Shown: piece after piece, positions 45,989 to 54,768 of the stretch
How the letters are laid out: each line of letters opens with the position of its first letter
How positions within the stretch are numbered: position 1 is the stretch's first letter
DNA from: Streptomyces sp. TBY4
GTDB taxonomy: Bacteria > Actinomycetota > Actinomycetes > Streptomycetales > Streptomycetaceae
DNA: 64,000 bases
NCBI RefSeq assembly: GCF_024213195.1
Contig: NZ_JANAVF010000004.1
Location: 434,001 to 498,000, forward strand
Direction: 5' to 3'
Notes under the pieces: generated by a model
The model's input: only the letters and a program-made list of their open reading frames with translations
Databases searched by the model: none
Told to the model about the DNA's origin: nothing
Program-made: the position numbers and the translations under genes

Positions 45989-47842
45989 CGATTTCAGGGC
46001 GGCCAGGAAGTCCAGCCTGGTCTCCAGCCGGGACAGGTCGCGGTGCGTGAGCTGTTCGACGCGGGCGATGCGCTGGCGCAGGGAGTTCACGTGGAGGTGG
46101 AGGCGGGCGGCGCAGGCGGTCCAGGAGGCGTCGCAGTCGAGGAAGGCCTCCAGGGTGGCCAGGAGCTCGGTCCGGTGGCGGGCGTCGTGCTCGCGCAGGG
46201 GGCCCAGGAGCCGGGCGGCGAAGGCCCGGCGGGCTTCGGCCGGGATGAGGGGGAGCAGGGTCAGGATGTGAGAGGTGAGGTCCTCGGGGCCGCGGACCGT
46301 CACCCGCCCGGGGGCGGAGCGGGCGATCCGCAGGGCGTTGTGGGCCTGCTCCAGCGCGCGGCGGGCGTTGCCCGGCTCCGCCACCGGGCTGCTGACGCCG
46401 ACGGAGACGCTGTCCGCGGGGCCGAGCCAGCGGGTGAGCGCCGCGGACAGCCGGCGTTCCAGCGCGGCGTGGTCGAGGGCCGGCTCGAGGGCCGGGTCCG
46501 GACCGAGAGCTGGGGTGGGACCGGGGGCCGGGGTTGGGGCCGGACCGAGGGCCGGGGCGGAGGCCGGGCCGGGGGCCGGGGTGGGACCGGAGGCCGGGCC
46601 GGGGTGTCCCTCCCGGGGATCGGGGACCAGGACGAGGAGGACGGCCCGGTCCCCGTCGACGGTGGCGGCGATGTCCTCGGAGGAGACCGGCACCGGGCCG
46701 TCCTCCTGCACCAGGGCCTCCTCCAGGAGGACGCGCAGGGCCGCGGCGGGCACGGGGCGGCCTCCGTGCCACTCGCCCGCGGCGACCACGAACTGGCAGC
46801 GCGGCCAGTACCCGACCCCGCTGAGCACGGCCTGCGCGGTGCTGCGCAGCCGGACCGGGATCTCCTCGGCCGGGACGCTGCTGTGCAGCAGGGCGAGGGA
46901 CCGGTCGGCCAGGTCGTTGCGGGCCGTCTTCGCCTGCTCGTGGGCGGAGCGGGCGTCGGCGACCAGTTCGACGGTGCGGTCGAGGAGTTCCCGGTCGGCG
47001 GCCGCCCAGAGCGAGGTGTCGGCCTCCACGGCGAGCAGCCAGTCGCCCAGTTCGGCGGCGTCGGGGGCGGGCCCGGGGCCCCGTACGGGTAGCGGCGCGG
47101 GCGCGGGCACCGGTACGAGGGAGTAGCGGCGGGCGCCGACCGTGACGTGGTGGGGGGCCGTCTCCCGGGCGCGGCGGGCGGCCAGGTGGCGGGCGGCCAG
47201 TGCCGCCGCCGTCCTGGCGTGCAGCGCCGGCCGGGCTCCGGCGATCTGGCGTCCGGTCGCGGACAGGACGCGCACGTCGAGCCCGAGGGTGTGCCGCAGG
47301 AGTTCCAGTACGGAGTCCGGGGCGGCCCGGTCGGTGAGGAGTCGCCGGTGGCGTTCGACCAGCGCGGCCAGGCCGGCGAGGCGGCCGGGGCTGCCGGGGT
47401 CCCGGCGGCGCAGCCGGCGCAGGACGTGCTCGGTGACCGCCGCGAACGAGGTTTCCGGACGTACGGCGATCAGCGGCAGCCCGTGCCGCCGGCAGGCGCG
47501 CACGAGGTCGTGCGGGACCAGTCCGTGCTCGACCTCCCCGGCCGCGAGGGCCGTCACGCCCGCCCGGTGCAGGACGCGGACGAACGATTCGGCGTCCCCG
47601 TCGCCGCGCCACCAGGCGAGCCCCGTGAGCACGAGTTCGCCGCCGGTGAGGAAGCGGCCGGGGTCGGCCAGGTCGTTGGTCGCGACGGCGGAAATGGTGC
47701 GGTCGAGCGGGCTTTCGCGCGGGCCTGCGGGCGGGGTCCCGCCCGGTGTTCCGACCGGTGTTCCGCCCGAGGGGTCCTCGTCGTGGCCCACGAGCAGGAG
47801 CAGTCCCAGCTCGGTGTCGTCCAGGAGTTCACGTAGCCGCAT
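45983..47842 (-). CDS. PucR-family transcriptional regulator
   Basis: 619 residues. N-terminal purine-catabolism sensor domain (MRLRELLDDTELGLLLLVG, ATNDLADPGRFLTGGELVLTGLAW, RHGLPLIAVRPETSFAAVTEHVL) and C-terminal PucR HTH_30 (LATLEAFLDCDASWTACAARLHLHVNSLRQRIARVEQLTHRDLSR). The middle has a Pro/Ala/Gly low-complexity stretch (about 425-460) probably expanded by repeat slippage. It is divergent from the xanthine dehydrogenase genes and probably controls them in response to purines or nitrogen state. Confidence 0.93.
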   Translation of the reverse strand: MRLRELLDDTELGLLLLVGHDEDPSGGTPVGTPGGTPPAGPRESPLDRTISAVATNDLADPGRFLTGGELVLTGLAWWRGDGDAESFVRVLHRAGVTALAAGEVEHGLVPHDLVRACRRHGLPLIAVRPETSFAAVTEHVLRRLRRRDPGSPGRLAGLAALVERHRRLLTDRAAPDSVLELLRHTLGLDVRVLSATGRQIAGARPALHARTAAALAARHLAARRARETAPHHVTVGARRYSLVPVPAPAPLPVRGPGPAPDAAELGDWLLAVEADTSLWAAADRELLDRTVELVADARSAHEQAKTARNDLADRSLALLHSSVPAEEIPVRLRSTAQAVLSGVGYWPRCQFVVAAGEWHGGRPVPAAALRVLLEEALVQEDGPVPVSSEDIAATVDGDRAVLLVLVPDPREGHPGPASGPTPAPGPASAPALGPAPTPAPGPTPALGPDPALEPALDHAALERRLSAALTRWLGPADSVSVGVSSPVAEPGNARRALEQAHNALRIARSAPGRVTVRGPEDLTSHILTLLPLIPAEARRAFAARLLGPLREHDARHRTELLATLEAFLDCDASWTACAARLHLHVNSLRQRIARVEQLTHRDLSRLETRLDFLAALKSG

Positions 47843-48050
47843 GATCGCTACTTTCGCACGGTCCGGAGTCCGAGGGAGGGGAATCGTCGCAGCTCACCGA
47901 GGTGCTGACGGAGGAAAGCACGCTCGTCCACAGCCATCCGGGATGGACGTTCTGAGCGATCGGTGACTGCCTCGCCCCGCGGGGCGCGCGGTGTACTTCT
48001 GCGCATGCGGCCGACGACTTCCGGCCACATGCGAACGAGGAGAGCCGCTC
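47843..48050. promoter_or_regulatory. Divergent control region pucR / xanthine dehydrogenase
   Basis: 208 bases between the two starts. Contains a 12-bp inverted repeat with one mismatch (CGCATGCGGCCG at 48002-48013 and CGGCCACATGCG at 48022-48033) just before the ribosome site of the dehydrogenase operon, a CCATCC/GGATGG pair near 47935, and CCCCGCGGGG near 47977. The first is the best operator candidate for PucR. Confidence 0.55.
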
Positions 48051-48944
48051 ATGGAATTTCTTCGCCCCGCCGACTGGGGGGAGGCGCTCGCCGCGAAGGC
48101 CGCCCACCCCGCGGCCGTGCCGATCGCGGGCGGAACGGACGTGATGGTCGAGATCAACTTCGACCACCGGCGTCCCGGACACCTGCTGGACCTGAACCGC
48201 ATCAGGGAACTGCGCGCGTGGGAGGCGGACGGGGACGTGGTCCGGCTGGGCGCCTCCGTCCCGTACGCGCGGATCATGGAGGAGCTCCGCCGGGAGCTTC
48301 CCGGTCTCGCGCTCGCCGCGCACACCGTGGCCTCGCCGCAGATCCGCAACCGCGGCAGCGTGGGCGGCAACCTCGGCACCGCCTCACCGGCCGGCGACGC
48401 GCACCCGGCGCTGCTCGCGGCCGGCGCCCAGGTGGAGGTGGAGTCCGTACGGGGCTCCCGGCTGATCCCGATCGACGCGTTCTACACCGGGGTGAAGCGC
48501 AACGCGCTGGCCCCCGACGAGCTGATCCGGGCCGTCCACGTCAACAAGGCGGACGGTCCCCAGCAGTACTCCAAGGTGGGCACGCGCAACGCCATGGTGA
48601 TCGCCGTCTGCGCCTTCGGGCTCGCCCTGCACCCGGCCACCAGGACGGTGCGCACCGGCATCGGCTCGGCGGCGCCGACGCCGGTCCGGGCCGAGGCGGC
48701 CGAGGAGTTCCTGAACTCCGCGCTGGAGGAGGGCGGCTTCTGGGACAACGGGCGCACGCTCACCCCGTCGGTCGCCGGGCGGTTCGCGGAGCTCTGCTCC
48801 GGGGCCGCGAACCCGATCGACGACGTCCGCGGCACCGCGAGCTACCGCAAGCACGCCGTGGGCATCATGGCCCGCCGCGCGCTGGGCTGGACCTGGGAGT
48901 CGTACCGCCGCGGAACGGACCGCGGCGCGGAAGGAGTTGCGTGA
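48051..48944 (+). CDS. Xanthine dehydrogenase, FAD-binding subunit
   Basis: 297 residues from ATG after GAGGAG. CoxM/XdhB-type FAD domain: VPIAGGTDVMVEINFD at 24-39, RLGASVPYARI, and SPQIRNRGSVGGNLGTASPAGDAHPALLAAGA. It passes electrons from the Fe-S subunit to NAD+ or another acceptor. First gene of a three-subunit operon in FAD, Fe-S, Mo order. Confidence 0.93.
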   Translation: MEFLRPADWGEALAAKAAHPAAVPIAGGTDVMVEINFDHRRPGHLLDLNRIRELRAWEADGDVVRLGASVPYARIMEELRRELPGLALAAHTVASPQIRNRGSVGGNLGTASPAGDAHPALLAAGAQVEVESVRGSRLIPIDAFYTGVKRNALAPDELIRAVHVNKADGPQQYSKVGTRNAMVIAVCAFGLALHPATRTVRTGIGSAAPTPVRAEAAEEFLNSALEEGGFWDNGRTLTPSVAGRFAELCSGAANPIDDVRGTASYRKHAVGIMARRALGWTWESYRRGTDRGAEGVA

Positions 48945-48945
48945 C

Positions 48946-49521
48946 ATGCGCGTGAACCTCAGGGTCAACGGCCGTCAGAGGGAAGCGGATGACGTCTGGG
49001 AGGGCGAGTCCCTTCTCTACCTGCTGCGGGAGCGGCTGGGCCTGCCCGGCTCCAAGAACGCCTGCGAGCAGGGCGAATGCGGTTCCTGCACCGTCCGTCT
49101 CGACGGCGTGCCGGTCTGTTCCTGTCTCGTCGCGGCCGGTCAGACCGAGGGCCGGGACGTGGTGACGGTCGAGGGACTGGCCGCCCACGCCGAGCAGCGT
49201 GTCGCGCACGGGGGTCGCGACATGCGCTTGGTCGTGGGCGGGAACGAGGGTGACGGCGCCGACGGTGAGGGAAGTCAACTCTCCGTCGTCCAGCAGGCGT
49301 TCGTCGACTCAGGGGCCGTCCAGTGCGGTTTCTGCACCCCGGGTCTGCTGGTCGCCGCCGACGAGCTCCTGGAGCGGGTCGCCGAGCCCTCCGACGCGGA
49401 CATCCGCGAGGCCCTGTCCGGCAATCTCTGCCGCTGCACGGGTTACGAGAAGATCCTGGACGCGGTCCGCCTGGCCGCTGCCCGCCGGGAACAGCAAGAA
49501 CTCCAGGAAGGCGTGGTCTGA
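48946..49521 (+). CDS. Xanthine dehydrogenase, [2Fe-2S] subunit
   Basis: 191 residues from ATG nine bases after AAGGAG. Two [2Fe-2S] sites: plant-ferredoxin type CEQGECGSCTV...VCSC near 40-60, and the helical CGFCTPG...CRCTGY site near 125-165. An extra 30-residue Gly/Asp-rich loop (about 82-110) separates them. It carries electrons from the molybdenum centre to FAD. Confidence 0.93.
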   Translation: MRVNLRVNGRQREADDVWEGESLLYLLRERLGLPGSKNACEQGECGSCTVRLDGVPVCSCLVAAGQTEGRDVVTVEGLAAHAEQRVAHGGRDMRLVVGGNEGDGADGEGSQLSVVQQAFVDSGAVQCGFCTPGLLVAADELLERVAEPSDADIREALSGNLCRCTGYEKILDAVRLAAARREQQELQEGVV

Positions 49522-49523
49522 TC

Positions 49524-51914
49524 ATGGCTGGCACCACCACCGGCATTCCCACCGAGGTCACCCAGGGGGCCCGGACCAGGGGCGGCATCGGCGAGTCGAC
49601 GCTGCGCCCCGACGGCACCCTGAAGGTGACCGGCGAGTTCGCGTACTCCTCGGACATGTGGCACGAGGACATGCTCTGGGGCCAGACGCTCCGCAGCACC
49701 GTCGCCCACGCCGAGATCCTCTCCATCGACGTCTCCGAGGCCCTGACCCTGCCCGGGGTCCACGCGGTCCTGACCTACGAGGACCTGCCGACCCCGGTGA
49801 AGTACTACGGGATGGAGTTCCAGGACACTCCGGTCCTCGCGCACGGCAAGGTACGCCACCACGGCGAGCCGGTGGCCCTGGTGGCCGCCGACCACCCGGA
49901 GACGGCCCGCCGGGCCGCCGCCAAGATCAAGATCGAGTACCGGGAGCTGCCCCTCGTCACCGACGAGGCCTCGGCCCTCGCTCCCGACGCGGTACTCGTC
50001 CACGAGAACCGCGAGGACCACCACGCCGGTCACGTGCCGCACCCGAACATCGTGCACCGCCAGCCGATCGTCCGCGGAGACGTGGCGGCGGCCCGCGAGC
50101 GCGCCGACGTCGTCGTCACCGGCGAGTACACCTTCGGCATGCAGGACCAGGCCTTCCTCGGCCCCGAGTCCGGGCTCGCGGTGCCCTGCGAGGACGGGGG
50201 AGTGGACCTCTACGTGGCCACCCAGTGGCTGCACTCGGACCTCAAGCAGATCGCCCCGGTCCTCGGGCTGCCCGAGGAGAAGGTCCGCATGACGATGGCC
50301 GGCGTCGGCGGCGCCTTCGGCGGCCGCGAGGACATCTCGATGCAGATCCTCGCCAGCGTGCTCGCGCTGCGCACGGGCAAGCCGGTGAAGATGGTCTACA
50401 ACCGCTTCGAGTCCTTCTTCGGGCACGTGCACCGCCACCCGGCGAAGCTCCACTACGAGCACGGCGCCACCCGGGACGGCAAGCTCACGCACATGAAGTG
50501 CAGGATCGTGCTCGACGGCGGGGCCTACGCCTCCTCCACGGCCTCGGTCGTCGGAAACGCGGCCTCGCTCTCGGTCGGCCCGTACGTCATCGACGACGTG
50601 GAGATCGAGGCGGTCGGCCTCTACACGAACAACCCGCCGTGCGGGGCGATGCGCGGCTTCGGCGCCGTCCAGGCCTGCTTCGCGTACGAGGCCCAGATGG
50701 ACCGGCTCGCGGCGAAGCTGGGCATGGACCCGGTGGAGTTCCGGCAGCTCAACGCCATGGAGCAGGGCACGGTCATGCCCACCGGCCAGGTCGTCGAGGG
50801 AGCGGCACCGGTCGCCGAGCTGCTGCGCCGGGTCAAGGCGCGTCCGCTGCCGCCCGAGCGCCAGTGGGAGAGCGCCGACGGCGCGGCCGACGTGCGCGCA
50901 CTGCCGGGCGGGCTGTCGAACACCACGCACGGGGAGGGCGTCGTCCGGGGCGTCGGCTACGCGGTCGGCATCAAGAACGTCGGCTTCTCCGAGGGCTTCG
51001 ACGACTACTCCACCGCCAAGGTCCGCCTGGAGGTCATCAACGGCGAGGCCGTCGCCCTGGTCCACACGGCCATGGCGGAGGTCGGCCAGGGCGGCATCAC
51101 CATCCACGCGCAGATCGCCCGTACCGAGCTCGGGGTCCAGCAGGTCACCATCCACCCGGCCGACACCCAGGTGGGCTCGGCCGGTTCCACCTCGGCGGGC
51201 CGTCAGACGTACATGACCGGCGGATCCATCAAGAACTCCTGCGGGCTCGTCCGGGCGCGGGTCCTGGAGCTCGGCCGCCGCAAGTTCGGCGCCGAGCACG
51301 CGGGATGGGCCGAAACCGGCCTCCTCCTGGAGGACGGGAAGGTGGTCACCGGCGGGGGCGAGGTGCTCGCCGCCCTCGTGGACGTCCTGGAGGACGAGGT
51401 CGTGGAGATCGAGGCCGAGTGGCGCCACCGCCCCACCGAGGCCTTCGACCTGGTCACCGGCCAGGGCAACGGCCACGTCCAGTACTCCTTCGCCGCGCAC
51501 CGCGCGGTCGTCGAGGTGGACACCGAGCTCGGCCTCGTCAAGGTCGTGGAGCTCGCCACCGCCCAGGACGTGGGCAAGGCGCTCAACCCGCTGTCCGTGG
51601 TCGGCCAGATCCAGGGCGGCACCGTCCAGGGCCTGGGCGTCGCGATCATGGAGGAGATCATCGTGGACCCGAAGACCGCGAAGGTGAGGAACCCCTCCTT
51701 CACGGACTACCTGCTCCCGACCATCCTCGACACGCCGACGCTCCCGGTCGACTACCTCGAAATGGGCGACCCGCACTCCCCGTACGGGGTACGGGGCATC
51801 GGCGAGGCCCCGACCCTGTCCTCCACCCCGGCCGTCCTCGCGGCGATCCGGGCGGCGACCGGGCTGGAGCTGAACAAGACCCCGGTCCGCCCGGAGCACC
51901 TCACCGGGTCCTGA
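49524..51914 (+). CDS. Xanthine dehydrogenase, molybdopterin subunit
   Basis: 796 residues from ATG. Typical large subunit: GESTLRPDGTLKVTGEFAYSSDM, FLGPESGLAV, MAGVGGAFGGREDI (cofactor loop), NNPPCGAMRGFGAVQ (substrate-side Arg region; not the Cys-bearing loop of CO dehydrogenase), TAMAEVGQGGITIHAQIA, GSTSAGRQTYMTGGSI, and GIGEAPTLSSTPAVLAAI with the active-site Glu near the end. Oxidises hypoxanthine and xanthine in purine breakdown. PucR control supports that substrate. Confidence 0.94.
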   Translation: MAGTTTGIPTEVTQGARTRGGIGESTLRPDGTLKVTGEFAYSSDMWHEDMLWGQTLRSTVAHAEILSIDVSEALTLPGVHAVLTYEDLPTPVKYYGMEFQDTPVLAHGKVRHHGEPVALVAADHPETARRAAAKIKIEYRELPLVTDEASALAPDAVLVHENREDHHAGHVPHPNIVHRQPIVRGDVAAARERADVVVTGEYTFGMQDQAFLGPESGLAVPCEDGGVDLYVATQWLHSDLKQIAPVLGLPEEKVRMTMAGVGGAFGGREDISMQILASVLALRTGKPVKMVYNRFESFFGHVHRHPAKLHYEHGATRDGKLTHMKCRIVLDGGAYASSTASVVGNAASLSVGPYVIDDVEIEAVGLYTNNPPCGAMRGFGAVQACFAYEAQMDRLAAKLGMDPVEFRQLNAMEQGTVMPTGQVVEGAAPVAELLRRVKARPLPPERQWESADGAADVRALPGGLSNTTHGEGVVRGVGYAVGIKNVGFSEGFDDYSTAKVRLEVINGEAVALVHTAMAEVGQGGITIHAQIARTELGVQQVTIHPADTQVGSAGSTSAGRQTYMTGGSIKNSCGLVRARVLELGRRKFGAEHAGWAETGLLLEDGKVVTGGGEVLAALVDVLEDEVVEIEAEWRHRPTEAFDLVTGQGNGHVQYSFAAHRAVVEVDTELGLVKVVELATAQDVGKALNPLSVVGQIQGGTVQGLGVAIMEEIIVDPKTAKVRNPSFTDYLLPTILDTPTLPVDYLEMGDPHSPYGVRGIGEAPTLSSTPAVLAAIRAATGLELNKTPVRPEHLTGS

Positions 51915-51923
51915 CCGGATCAC

Positions 51924-51962
51924 GACCGGGCGCGACCGGATCCTGACCGGCCGCGCCCGGTC
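51924..51962 (+). terminator. Terminator after xanthine dehydrogenase operon
   Basis: 11-bp stem GACCGGGCGCG/CGCGCCCGGTC with an inner ACCGG/CCGGC pairing. Marks the break to the terpenoid gene set. Confidence 0.75.
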
Positions 51963-52130
51963 ACCAGGCCGCCCGGTCACCCGGCCGCCCCGCCGGGGCC
52001 AAGCGGACCCCAACTCGGGGGTCAGTTCCGCCCAAGTCCCCCGGCGGATGCTGGAGCTCCGAAGTGTCGTGATGCAGACCGCCGTTGTCCAGCGAGCACC
52101 AGGAGCGACGCGGGTCTGGACGGAGGTCTC

Positions 52131-53777
52131 ATGAGGCGGAATTCCATCCACAAGCAGGGTCTCTATCTCGGCTCCGTGCCGGAACGGGCGGCGGTCAAGG
52201 GCGGCTCACCGCCGCTGACCCTCGACCACGACCTCGACGTGCTGCCCGCGGCGGGCCGGCACCTGACGGTGACCGAGCTCGCCGGGCACGTGGAGGACCT
52301 CGCCGGCCGGATCTCGGCCGCCGGAGTGAAGGCCGGCCAGCACGTGGTGGTCCACAAGGCGGCCAACTTCGACGTCTGGCTGCTCGCCACCGCTGTGGCG
52401 CGGACGGGCGCGGTCCCGGTCATGCTGTCGCACACGCTGGACGGCCCGACCCTCGCCACCCTGCTGGAGCGGCTCGACCGGCCGCACCTGCTCACCGACG
52501 GCCCGAAGCTGGAGGCGCTGGCGGATCTGCCGCTCGCCGAGCTCACCCGGGGCGTGATCAGCGTGGGCGGGGCCGCCCCCGGAGCGGTCTCGCTGGCCGA
52601 GCTCGCCGGCTCCCCGGGGGTGCGCCCCGTGCTCCAGGGCCTGGACGAGCCCGCGATGATCACGCACACCTCCGGCACCACCGGGATCCCCAAGCTGGTG
52701 GTGCACACCCCGCGCACGATGCGCGCCCGGCTGCGGCCGCAGCTGGTGCTGCTGGCCCTGATGGGCAGGCGCGAGACGGTCGCGATCCACATCGCCTTCG
52801 GCCACTCCCGGATGTTCGCGGCGATGGCCCTGTGCCTCGCCAAGGGCATGCCGGTGCTGCTGGTCAACCACGGCGCCCCCGAGGACGTCGCCGAGTTCTT
52901 CCTGAAGCACCGGCCCGGGCTGATCGAGGCGCTCCCCAACTCCTTCCTGGCGTGGGAGAACCTGGCCGACGATCCCCGCAGGCCCTTCGCCTCGGTGAAG
53001 TACTTCAGCAGCACCTTCGACGCGATCCACCCGAGGACGGTCCGCCGGCTCCTCGGGGCCTCCGCGCGCAGGGCGCAGTTCTTCCAGATCTACGGGCAGA
53101 GCGAGGTCGGCCCCGCCGTCGGCCGCCCGTACTACCGCTGGTCCGCGCACCGGATGGACGGGCGCTGCGTGGGCTACCCGCTGCCGGGCAGCGCGCGGGT
53201 GCGGCTGGTGAGCCAGAACGGCAAGCGGCCCTCCGCGCAGAACCCCGGGCTGATCGACGCCCGCTGGGACGGCATCGCCAAGACCTACCACGGCGAGCAG
53301 GAGCGCTACGAAGCCAACGTGCACGACGGCTGGTGGCGCACCGGTGACGTCGGCTACCGCAGCAGGTTCGGCTGCCTGCACATGCTCGACCGGGAGATCG
53401 ACATGATCCCCGGCGTGGGCAGCAGCCTGGAGATCGAGGACCTCGTCCTGGACAGGCTGGAGGAGCTGGTCGAGCTCGTCGTCGTCCTGGGCCCGGACTC
53501 CAGGGGGGTCCCGATCGTCTGCACCCGCGGGGACGAGCCGCTCGACCGGGACCGCTGGCGCGCGGCCGTCGCCGCCCATCCCCAGCTGGCCGACCCGATC
53601 CAGATCCCGCTGGCCGAACTGCCCCGTACGGCCACGATGAAGACGCGCCGGGTGGAACTGTCCCGCCGGCTGGAGGAGAACCTCCAAGTCGGCCTCAAGT
53701 CGCTGCACAGTGGCGGGCAAGATCGGTGTCCGAGTCTTGTCCACATGAAGCGTCAAGATGATGACCGCCATGAGTGA
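52131..53777 (+). CDS. Acyl/aryl-AMP-forming ligase
   Basis: 548 residues of the ANL adenylating family. Core motifs: MITHTSGTTGIPKLVVH near 181-197 (P-loop A3), YGQSEVGPA (A5; usually YGxTE), GWWRTGDVGYR (A7), LDREIDMIPGVG (A8) and a C-terminal RTATMKTRR with the A10 Lys. It activates a carboxylic acid as AMP ester, for CoA or direct transfer; no carrier protein is nearby. Its stop overlaps the prenyltransferase start by 8 bases, so the two are coupled, which suggests it prepares or modifies the aromatic acid that is prenylated. Substrate unknown. Confidence 0.9.
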   Translation: MRRNSIHKQGLYLGSVPERAAVKGGSPPLTLDHDLDVLPAAGRHLTVTELAGHVEDLAGRISAAGVKAGQHVVVHKAANFDVWLLATAVARTGAVPVMLSHTLDGPTLATLLERLDRPHLLTDGPKLEALADLPLAELTRGVISVGGAAPGAVSLAELAGSPGVRPVLQGLDEPAMITHTSGTTGIPKLVVHTPRTMRARLRPQLVLLALMGRRETVAIHIAFGHSRMFAAMALCLAKGMPVLLVNHGAPEDVAEFFLKHRPGLIEALPNSFLAWENLADDPRRPFASVKYFSSTFDAIHPRTVRRLLGASARRAQFFQIYGQSEVGPAVGRPYYRWSAHRMDGRCVGYPLPGSARVRLVSQNGKRPSAQNPGLIDARWDGIAKTYHGEQERYEANVHDGWWRTGDVGYRSRFGCLHMLDREIDMIPGVGSSLEIEDLVLDRLEELVELVVVLGPDSRGVPIVCTRGDEPLDRDRWRAAVAAHPQLADPIQIPLAELPRTATMKTRRVELSRRLEENLQVGLKSLHSGGQDRCPSLVHMKRQDDDRHE

Positions 53778-54702
53778 GGCGGCCGGGGGCATCGAAGAAG
53801 GCCCGGTGCAGAGTCTCTACGCGGCCATCGAGGAAGCGGCCGGCCTGCTGGACGTGGAGTGCGTGCGGGACGAGATCCTGCCCATCCTGGACATGTACGG
53901 CGACGCCCTCGCGCAGGCCGTGGTCGCCTTCCGGCTCGGGACCGGCCAGAAGCACGAGGGCGAGCTCGACTGCCGCTTCACGACCCCGCTGGAGGTGGAC
54001 CCGTACGCGCTCGCCGTCGAACGCGGTCTGACCCCGCGGACGGACCACCCCGTCGGCTCCCTGCTCTCGGACATCCGGGACAACTGCCCGGTCGACAGCT
54101 ACGGAATCGACTTCGGGGTCGTCGGCGGATTCAAGAAGATCTGGCTGGTCTTTCCCCGGAACGACCTCCAGGCCGTTGCGAAGCTCGCCGGAATTCCGTC
54201 GATGCCGCCGAGCCTCGGCAAGAGCATCGAATTCTTCGACCGGTACGGAATGGGCGACACGGCCGGCCTGCTCGGCATCGACTACCGGCACCGGACCGTC
54301 AACGTGTACTTCGGCGAACCCCCCACGGGCGGCTTCGCACCGGACGCCGTGCGCTCGATGCTCCGCGAGGTCGACCAGGCGGAGCCGAGCGAGCAGATGC
54401 TCGAACTAGGCCGGCAGGCCTTCGGCATCTACGTGACCCTGAGCTGGGACTCTCCGAAGGTCGAGCGGATCTGCTTCGCCGTGGCCACCGGTGACCCGGC
54501 CTCGCTCCCCGTGCAGCTCGACCCGAAGGTCGAGCGGTTCGTGCAGCACGTGCTGGCGGCGGATCCCGCCACCAGGTTCGTGTACGCCGTCGCCTCCCAG
54601 CCCGACGGCGAGTACTACAAGCTCCAGTCCTATTACCGGTGGCAGCCCGGAGTGCTCGACCTCATGCAATTGGAAGACGGGTCGCTGGAAAACCCGGTGT
54701 AA
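53770..54702 (+). CDS. ABBA-type aromatic prenyltransferase (CloQ/NphB-like)
   Basis: 310 residues from the ATG at 53770; ATGs at 53758 and 53761 are possible. Family hallmarks: AFRLGTGQKHEGELDCRFTTP at about 58-78, SYGIDFGVVGGFKKIWLVFP, YGMGDTAGLLGIDYRHRTVNVYFGE, and YVTLSWDSPKVERICFAVA, the alternating strand pattern of the PT barrel. Soluble, with no DDxxD motif. These enzymes join a prenyl diphosphate (often C5-C15) to an aromatic ring, mostly without metal. With the polyprenyl synthase nearby it is the likely step joining terpene and aromatic parts. Confidence 0.92.
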   Translation: MSEAAGGIEEGPVQSLYAAIEEAAGLLDVECVRDEILPILDMYGDALAQAVVAFRLGTGQKHEGELDCRFTTPLEVDPYALAVERGLTPRTDHPVGSLLSDIRDNCPVDSYGIDFGVVGGFKKIWLVFPRNDLQAVAKLAGIPSMPPSLGKSIEFFDRYGMGDTAGLLGIDYRHRTVNVYFGEPPTGGFAPDAVRSMLREVDQAEPSEQMLELGRQAFGIYVTLSWDSPKVERICFAVATGDPASLPVQLDPKVERFVQHVLAADPATRFVYAVASQPDGEYYKLQSYYRWQPGVLDLMQLEDGSLENPV

Positions 54703-54768
54703 CCACCCTCGCCCCACTGCGCATTGCTCGATTTCGGGCCGTCATTTCCTGGAAGGACGAAGACGAAC

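Noticed and set aside
44862..47612. 916-codon minus-strand frame rich in Arg, Pro and Gly
   Set aside because: Shadow of the NlpC/P60 gene and of pucR in other phases; composition is that of non-coding GC-rich DNA.
49524..51914. CO dehydrogenase large subunit
   Set aside because: The Cys-containing active-site loop of CO dehydrogenase is absent, the loop reads GAMRGFG as in xanthine dehydrogenases, and PucR is adjacent.
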